From Clostridium chromiireducens (lineage in GTDB: Bacteria; Bacillota; Clostridia; Clostridiales; Clostridiaceae), in assembly GCF_002029255.1 (NCBI RefSeq), contig NZ_MZGT01000019.1, positions 1 through 64,000 of the forward strand: a DNA stretch of 64,000 bases, in the 5' to 3' direction. The notes under the pieces are model-generated. The model ran no database searches. It had not been told where the DNA came from and saw only the letters and a list, made by a program, of their open reading frames with translations. Shown here one piece after another: positions 58,972-64,000 of the stretch (position 1 is the stretch's first letter; every line of letters starts with the position of its first letter). A program made the position numbers and the translations under genes.

Positions 58972-59314
58972 AAAGGTATTACTAATCTGAGAAATAAAAA
59001 AATATTTGCATTAATATATTCTTATCTTAAACTTACTACCAAACAAAGAACGGGACTATATGTTTTTACGGAGTGTTCATAAGAAGATTTTGCTGGCCGT
59101 TATTCCAGATTATAAGTTGTTCCAAATGTGCTTGTTCAAAAGCGTAGTCTTTGAAGCAAGCATTTTGGATGCAACTTATAATCTTAGAATAACCCAGCAA
59201 AATCTTCTAGGAACCGGAGTAAACACATATATTCCCGTTCGATTGTCTTGCAGTAAACTTAAATTGTCCTATACTGCAAGTATTTTTATATTTCAGATGA
59301 TTCGCAATACCTTT
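58972..59314. repeat. Hairpin repeat family B, copy 3
   Basis: A 343-bp near-palindrome bounded by AAAGGTATT and AATACCTTT. Arms run through AACAAAGAACGGGACTATATG with CATATATTCCCGTTCG, AAGATTTTGCTGG with CCAGCAAAATCTT, apex GTTGTTCC opposite GGATGCAAC. It begins four bases after the asrC stop on the minus strand. Confidence 0.9.
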
Positions 59315-59318
59315 AATT

Positions 59319-60284
59319 CTAGCAGAAATGTATTCCACTCCAATAAATGCGTTCTTTAATGATAGTTTTCTCTGGGAATTCTATTCCCTCTAGAGCCCAT
59401 TTTTTATATTCTTCAAATCCAACTCTATCAATGATATATCCTATATGCTCTTTACCTCCTGGTGCATCTTTATCTATATATTCTTCAACGAATTTATAAG
59501 TATTTAAAATTATTTTAGTGATACTTTGTTCATCTGCCCAGATTAAGAAGTCTTCAGCAAGACGTGGATTTTTCTTACCTGATCTACCCATAAGGACTAA
59601 CTTATAATATTTTTCCTTACTTCTTGTCCACGCACTCGTTGGACAAGAAATTACGCATTCACCACATCCAATACACTTTTCTTCATTTCTTACAACTTTA
59701 TAATTTATAAATTCAAGTGCACCTACTGATTTTTTCTTACAAGCCTTTACACAAGCTCCGCAACTTACACATCTATTGATGTCATATTGTGGTTCTGTCA
59801 TTCCTATTATACCAAAGTCATGTGTTCTTGCTTTTATGCAATCATTAGGACATCCTGTTAATGCTACTTTAAAATGTAAGTCATTTGGGAAGATAGCTTT
59901 TTCTATTCTCATAGCAAAGTCTGATGTATTGTAATTTGCATAGGGACAAACATTGTTACCTACGCATGCTGCTACATTTCTAGTTCCAGCTGCTGTATAT
60001 CCTTTTCCAGGAATCTCTTGATTTATATCTAATTTTTCAATAATAGGCTGTAATAATTCATTTACCTTATCCATGTCTTCAAACTTTATGCCAGGTACTT
60101 CAAAACCTTGACGTGTTGTTATATGAACTGTACCATTTCCGTACTTTTGTGCAATCTCTTGTATTTTCCCAAGTAAATCTGCATCCATATGTCCACCTGG
60201 GATCCTAATTCTAGAAGCAGTTATTCCTCTTACTTTAGTAACCCTAAAAGCATTTTTTTTGATTTTTTTAGTATTTAAATCCAT
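59319..60284 (-). CDS. asrC: Anaerobic sulfite reductase subunit C (siroheme)
   Basis: 321 residues; catalytic subunit reducing sulfite to sulfide. Siroheme-cluster ligands occur as CVGNNVCPYANY and TGCPNDCIKAR, and two ferredoxin motifs follow: CVSCGACVKACKKKSVG and CIGCGECVISCPTSAW. The N-terminal half is the sulfite-reductase ferredoxin-like fold (IPGGHMDADLLGKIQEIAQ ... HITTRQGFEVPGI). Last gene of the nirC-like/asrABC operon; repeat B3 begins four bases past its stop. Confidence 0.96.
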   Translation of the reverse strand: MDLNTKKIKKNAFRVTKVRGITASRIRIPGGHMDADLLGKIQEIAQKYGNGTVHITTRQGFEVPGIKFEDMDKVNELLQPIIEKLDINQEIPGKGYTAAGTRNVAACVGNNVCPYANYNTSDFAMRIEKAIFPNDLHFKVALTGCPNDCIKARTHDFGIIGMTEPQYDINRCVSCGACVKACKKKSVGALEFINYKVVRNEEKCIGCGECVISCPTSAWTRSKEKYYKLVLMGRSGKKNPRLAEDFLIWADEQSITKIILNTYKFVEEYIDKDAPGGKEHIGYIIDRVGFEEYKKWALEGIEFPEKTIIKERIYWSGIHFC

Positions 60285-60298
60285 TGACTTAACTCCTC

Positions 60299-61093
60299 CT
60301 AATCTATTAGAGATTTACCTTTTGAGTAGTTGAAAACAGGTCCATCTAAGCAAATGTATGTATCATCTATTTTACAATGTCCACATTTACCAATTCCACA
60401 GCACATTTTTCTTTCTTGTGAGATCCAAACATTGTTTTCTTCTATTCCACGTTTCAAAAATTCTGCTACTGTAAATTTCATCATGATAGGAGGTCCTACC
60501 ACGACAACTACTGCATTTTTAATATCTTTAATTTGAAGTTCAGGTATGTATTTTGTAACCATTCCAACGTTACCTTCATATCCTTCTTCTGCACCATCTA
60601 CTGTTAGAATAAGATTAATATTCTTTTTCCACTCTTCAATATCATCTTTAAACAAAATATCCTTTGGTGATTTAAAACCTGCAATTAATGTGAAGTCTTT
60701 TGCATCCGATGAATTTTTAGAGAAATAATCTACTATTCCTTTAACTGGTGAAAGTCCAGTTCCTCCGGCAACAACAACTACTTCTTTGTCTTTGTAGTTT
60801 TCAATCTCGAATCCATTTCCATACGGTCCTCTTAAAAATAATTTATCCCCAACATAGTTATTAAATATTTCATTAGTAACTTTACCAACTCTTCTTATAG
60901 TTAAGTCAACAGTACCTTCCCCTATACCACTTACCGAAATAGGCGCCTCGCCAAACTTTGGAAGAGATACTTCAAAGAATTGTCCTGGTTTTACATCACC
61001 GTTAAATTCCATACGAAAAGTGTATTCTATTTCTGTATGTTTAATTACTTCTTTAATTTCTGATAAAAAAGGAATATATTCATTTTTACTCAT
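60299..61093 (-). CDS. asrB: Anaerobic sulfite reductase subunit B (flavoprotein)
   Basis: 264 residues; ferredoxin-NADP reductase fold passing electrons from NADH to AsrC. FAD motif LFLRGPYGNGFEI, NAD motif VVVVAGGTGLSPVKGIVDYF, and the C-terminal iron-sulfur Cys motif KMCCGIGKCGHCKIDDTYIC as in PyrK-type proteins. It overlaps asrA by eight bases. Confidence 0.96.
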   Translation of the reverse strand: MSKNEYIPFLSEIKEVIKHTEIEYTFRMEFNGDVKPGQFFEVSLPKFGEAPISVSGIGEGTVDLTIRRVGKVTNEIFNNYVGDKLFLRGPYGNGFEIENYKDKEVVVVAGGTGLSPVKGIVDYFSKNSSDAKDFTLIAGFKSPKDILFKDDIEEWKKNINLILTVDGAEEGYEGNVGMVTKYIPELQIKDIKNAVVVVVGPPIMMKFTVAEFLKRGIEENNVWISQERKMCCGIGKCGHCKIDDTYICLDGPVFNYSKGKSLID

Positions 61094-62096
61094 TGTCTGC
61101 CACCTCTTTCATACCATCTTTTAATTTATTCACGCAGTTAGAGAACGATATATATTCTGGGCAGATATCATCACATCTTCCACATCCAACACACATGTGG
61201 TATCCCCATTTCTTTTTGTAATCATATACCTTATGTAATACCTTAAAACGCATACGTTGTCCTTTATCTAATCTAAAGCTATGTCCTCCAGCCATATCTG
61301 TATACCCGTCTACATGGCAAGATGCCCATACTCTTCGTCTTTCACCAGCTTTACCATTATCAGTATAGAAAATATCCTGCATCGTGAAGCAAGTACATGT
61401 AGGACAGACAAAGTTACATCTTCCGCAAGCAATACAACGAGCACTGTATTCTTTCCACATTTCTGATTTCATAACATCTAAAGAAAGATTATCTGGTATA
61501 GAAACCTTTACACTATTTTCAGTTACATAGTCTGGTTTAACATCTAAAGTTTCATCATTTCTAAATATACTTTCTAAAGCCTCATCTTTAACATCTACAT
61601 ATACATTATCGCCATCTACTTTTAAGTATGCATTATATTCATCATTTTTATTTGTTTCCATACTTACACAAAAACAATTTTCAAACGAGTTTTCACACCC
61701 CATTAAAATAAACTTTGCATTTTCTCTTACTCTCTTATAATAATAATCTTCTTGTCCATTTCTTAAATAAATATCATCCATACGTTTTACTGCATGTAAA
61801 TCACAACTTCTTAAGAAAATAATAGCACCTTTTTTAGGAGCATCTGCTTCCTTTATAGAATCCTCTGTGAAGTAGAAAAGTGTTTGGGAAATAGGAAGTA
61901 ATACTTCTTTATATGAATATTCCGCTTTTTTATCAAAAACAATTTCATCTATTGCATTTATTTCACCATAACGAATTCTATCTGTATCTGAAAAAGTACC
62001 TTGTCCTTCGAATGTCTTAGGGGCATATATTACATATTCTTTTGATAAATCTTTAATTATATCATTTATGTTTTTCTTACTTAATTTATATCCCAT
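61086..62096 (-). CDS. asrA: Anaerobic sulfite reductase subunit A (ferredoxin-like)
   Basis: 336 residues; electron-transfer subunit with two [4Fe-4S] motifs in the C-terminal third, CIACGRCNFVCPTCTC and CVGCGRCDDICPEY. The N-terminal part is the family-specific domain with FLRSCDLHAVKRMDDIYL. First Asr subunit of the operon, 12 bases after the nirC-like gene. Confidence 0.96.
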   Translation of the reverse strand: MGYKLSKKNINDIIKDLSKEYVIYAPKTFEGQGTFSDTDRIRYGEINAIDEIVFDKKAEYSYKEVLLPISQTLFYFTEDSIKEADAPKKGAIIFLRSCDLHAVKRMDDIYLRNGQEDYYYKRVRENAKFILMGCENSFENCFCVSMETNKNDEYNAYLKVDGDNVYVDVKDEALESIFRNDETLDVKPDYVTENSVKVSIPDNLSLDVMKSEMWKEYSARCIACGRCNFVCPTCTCFTMQDIFYTDNGKAGERRRVWASCHVDGYTDMAGGHSFRLDKGQRMRFKVLHKVYDYKKKWGYHMCVGCGRCDDICPEYISFSNCVNKLKDGMKEVADNE

Positions 62097-62108
62097 TTTC
62101 CTTCTCCT

Positions 62109-62876
62109 TTACTTCTTTTTTGAAATTATATAGTAAGGCAATGCTAAAAATATAGCTCCACCAATCATATTTCCGAGTGTTACTACTCCTATGTTATACA
62201 CGTATCCCATAATACTTACACTAGCAGTACCTGGATTAAATAATCCAATTGTTAAAAGTGTCATGTTAGCTACACTGTGTTCAAAACCTGATGTTATGAA
62301 TGCAAATAAACACCAAAATATCATAATAAGTTTAGCCGATTCACTCTTTAATTTAAAACTGCACCATGTAGCTAAACATACTAATATATTACAGAATATT
62401 CCACGCATTAATAATGGCCAAAATGGTATGCTCATTTTAGTCGCTGACGTCTTTGCAATAAATTCTCCTACGGGTCCTGCTGAAAGGCCTGTACAATAAA
62501 ACATATATCCTGCAATGATAGATCCAACCAAATTTCCTATAAAACAAACTATCCAAATATTAATAGTGTCTGTCCATTTTACCTCGCCCTTTAAAGAAGC
62601 GGCTGTCATAATAAAATTATTTCCTGTAAAAAGTTCTGATCCCGCCATTATTACTAAACTAAGTGCTACACCAAAGGATACCCCCATAACTATTTTAGTT
62701 GCAGGTGATCCACTGCCGCCTAATAATCCTCCAATTGTGAATATAAGCATAATTCCCATACCTACATAAAGACCTGCAAGCATTGAACTTATGAAATATC
62801 CTAGTTTATTTGTCTTTAATAAATTAACTTTTGCCTTCGCTGCCATAATTACACTGTTAAATTCTTCACAAAACAT
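62109..62876 (-). CDS. Formate/nitrite transporter family channel (NirC-like)
   Basis: 255 residues with six helices and the FNT signatures LAGLYVGMGIMLIFTIGG and MAGSELFTGNNFIMTAASLKGEV. Members conduct nitrite, formate or hydrosulfide. Placed first in an asrABC operon it could export sulfide (as FNT3/AsrD-type channels do) or take up nitrite or sulfite. ATG 62876 follows AGGGGA; an upstream start at 62960 lies inside a terminator. Confidence 0.9.
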   Translation of the reverse strand: MFCEEFNSVIMAAKAKVNLLKTNKLGYFISSMLAGLYVGMGIMLIFTIGGLLGGSGSPATKIVMGVSFGVALSLVIMAGSELFTGNNFIMTAASLKGEVKWTDTINIWIVCFIGNLVGSIIAGYMFYCTGLSAGPVGEFIAKTSATKMSIPFWPLLMRGIFCNILVCLATWCSFKLKSESAKLIMIFWCLFAFITSGFEHSVANMTLLTIGLFNPGTASVSIMGYVYNIGVVTLGNMIGGAIFLALPYYIISKKK

Positions 62877-62918
62877 ACTATAAATTCCCCTTTCATATAT
62901 ACGTTTACTAATATATTT

Positions 62919-62960
62919 ATTATAAATTATTAATAAATAAAGCACCGTGATATAAATCAC
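62919..62960 (-). promoter_or_regulatory. Crp/Fnr-type palindrome and promoter of nirC-like/asrABC
   Basis: Perfect palindrome GTGAT-N4-ATCAC (62947-62960, centre 62953.5); -10 TATAAT at 62919-62924, 32 bp between centres, with no -35 consensus. The same DNA forms the terminator stem of the upstream regulator gene. Confidence 0.72.
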
Positions 62961-62968
62961 GGCGCTTT
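62939..62968 (-). terminator. Terminator overlapping the 3' end of the Crp/Fnr gene
   Basis: A 13-bp stem AAAGCGCCGTGAT/ATCACGGTGCTTT with one mismatch and a four-base loop; its left half includes the regulator stop codon (62957-62959). It is followed by ATTTATTA. Confidence 0.75.
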
Positions 62969-63649
62969 AAAAAAATCTGATAATTTTTCTTGGCTAATAA
63001 CTTTTATTTTTTTATTCTCATATTCAATCAAATTTTCATTCAAAAGTATTTTTAGTGATCTAGATATAGTTTCTCTTTTAGACCCTAATAAATCTGCAAG
63101 ATAGGTAACACTAATGTTCATATTGATGATTACACCACTATCAGATTCGACACCATAATCCTTACTTAATTTCCAGAGTTTCGCAGCAAGTCTTTTCTCC
63201 ATACGTATTACACCTGTTGCATTTTTCAACTGCCTGTATAACCTTCTAACCTTCATAGCTAAGGAGCCCATAATATTTTTAGTTAGATTAAAATCCCCCT
63301 CCATAAGTTTTAAAAAAGCGTTCTTATCGTAGCTTAAGATTTTTGCATCCTCAAATATCTCACAATTAATAGATGTAGGCAAATCTTGTATTATAACATC
63401 GTTAATCATCTTTCCCTTGCCTAGTATAAATATTACACGTTTTTGACCACTTTCATTTAACTTATATAATGATACATTTCCACTCATAACAACATACAAA
63501 GTATTAACGTTCTCTTTATCTCTAAAAATATGACTTCCTACTTTATAATTTTTTGTTTCTCCCAAATTAATAAGTTTTTCTAAAGTTATATTTGATAGAC
63601 TATTAAAAATTTCTAAATCCCCTAACTGTTCCTTTGTAATATTCTTCAT
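62957..63649 (-). CDS. Crp/Fnr-family transcriptional regulator
   Basis: 230 residues: an N-terminal cyclic-nucleotide-binding-like beta barrel (about 10-120), a long dimer helix, and a C-terminal winged helix SVTYLADLLGSKRETISRSLKILLNENLIEYE. No N-terminal Fnr-type Cys cluster is seen, so it is not a classic oxygen-sensing Fnr. Candidate regulator of the downstream nirC-asrABC operon and of hcp. It lies 26 bases after another Crp/Fnr gene. Confidence 0.9.
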   Translation of the reverse strand: MKNITKEQLGDLEIFNSLSNITLEKLINLGETKNYKVGSHIFRDKENVNTLYVVMSGNVSLYKLNESGQKRVIFILGKGKMINDVIIQDLPTSINCEIFEDAKILSYDKNAFLKLMEGDFNLTKNIMGSLAMKVRRLYRQLKNATGVIRMEKRLAAKLWKLSKDYGVESDSGVIINMNISVTYLADLLGSKRETISRSLKILLNENLIEYENKKIKVISQEKLSDFFKAP

Positions 63650-63675
63650 TATGCACCTACATTTTATAATATATT

Positions 63676-64000
63676 TTAATCAAATAACTCTGCTTCTAAT
63701 TCTTCAATCTTTAAAATCTTAATTACATTTCTATCAAATTCAATATATTCTAAATCTCTAAGATTCATCAGTTCTCTAGATAAAGATGGTCTTGGAATTC
63801 CTAAAGACGATGCAATTTCTTCTTTACTCTCCTTTAGTTTAATAGTTTCACTCTTTTGCATCTTTACCTGCTCTAAAATATAATTAATTACTTTATGTTT
63901 AATACTTTTAAAAGCTATTGTTTTTATTTTAGAATTTAACATGAGTATTTTATTACTTAATGCAGCCATAAAATTCCCTAAAACTCTTTCATCTCTTGTA
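63676..64000 (-). CDS. Crp/Fnr-family transcriptional regulator (5' end beyond window)
   Basis: The open frame continues through the right edge: TRDERVLGNFMAALSNKI precedes the first ATG without a stop, and this is the hinge region of Crp/Fnr proteins. Only the dimer helix and DNA-binding domain are present, with recognition helix region SKEEIASSLGIPRPSLSRELMNLRDLEYIEF. The effector domain lies outside, so an Fe-S or heme sensor cannot be judged. Confidence 0.88.
   Translation of the reverse strand, partial: TRDERVLGNFMAALSNKILMLNSKIKTIAFKSIKHKVINYILEQVKMQKSETIKLKESKEEIASSLGIPRPSLSRELMNLRDLEYIEFDRNVIKILKIEELEAELFD

Overview
The window is low-GC, AT-rich DNA with a full sporulation complement (spoIIA operon, spoVAC/AD/AE, spoIIP, gpr), anaerobic redox enzymes (Hcp, AsrABC) and Clostridium-type gene order (rpsT / gpr-spoIIP-lepA-hemW-hrcA-grpE-dnaK-dnaJ). 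It comes from the chromosome of a spore-forming, strictly anaerobic Clostridium (cluster I; a C. beijerinckii-like species is my guess, not proven). Almost every gene lies on the minus strand. No phage, insertion sequence transposase or CRISPR array is visible.

Layout. 1-255: perfect 8-bp tandem repeat at the window edge. 0.27-3.1 kb: trmB and a siroheme nitrite/sulfite reductase. 3.3-8.3 kb: the hrcA-grpE-dnaK-dnaJ heat-shock operon behind a perfect CIRCE operator and a sigma-A promoter. 8.4-17.3 kb: hemW, a TerB-like gene, lepA, spoIIP, gpr, rpsT (plus strand), holA. 17.6-21.9 kb: a short ComEC and a P-type ATPase homologue with degenerate catalytic motifs. 22.1-25.8 kb: spoVA and spoIIA clusters separated by a very strong terminator. 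26.2-34.2 kb: Lon-like protease without a visible P-loop, TspO, two tandem YhgE/Pip membrane proteins. 34.7-41.1 kb: tRNA-Leu(GAG), lytic transglycosylase, coaE, polA with a long structured leader, a DUF3284-like gene, trpS. 41.4-47.6 kb: universal stress protein, a ferredoxin-like FrdX-type protein, nadABC behind a palindromic operator, a soluble PocR-MCP sensor. 47.8-56.4 kb: a YtrA-type GntR/ABC cassette, a polar amino-acid ABC importer, lysP behind a lysine riboswitch, and a KimA-like permease. 56.8-64 kb: hcp, nirC-like/asrABC and two Crp/Fnr regulators (the second cut by the window edge).

The most unusual content is a superfamily of long (about 150-350 bp) imperfect hairpin repeats in intergenic gaps: family A (3 copies), family B (3 copies) and family C (2 full copies and one internally deleted copy). 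A and B occur as an A-then-B pair three times, and B begins within a few bases of the stop codon of the minus-strand gene that precedes it. Despite divergent sequence, all full hairpins end in the same apical design: one strand reads GTTGTTCC and the other GTTG followed by CA, CAY or TGC and then CC, leaving an internal loop at the same place. This looks like an undescribed structured mobile or regulatory element.

A second theme is a redox regulon: hcp and the FrdX-like gene share a nearly identical Crp/Fnr-type box, and nirC-asrABC has a different GTGAT-N4-ATCAC palindrome. In all three the box centre is exactly 32 bp from the centre of the -10 box, the geometry of an activator centred at -41.5. 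The candidate regulators are the two Crp/Fnr genes at the right edge.
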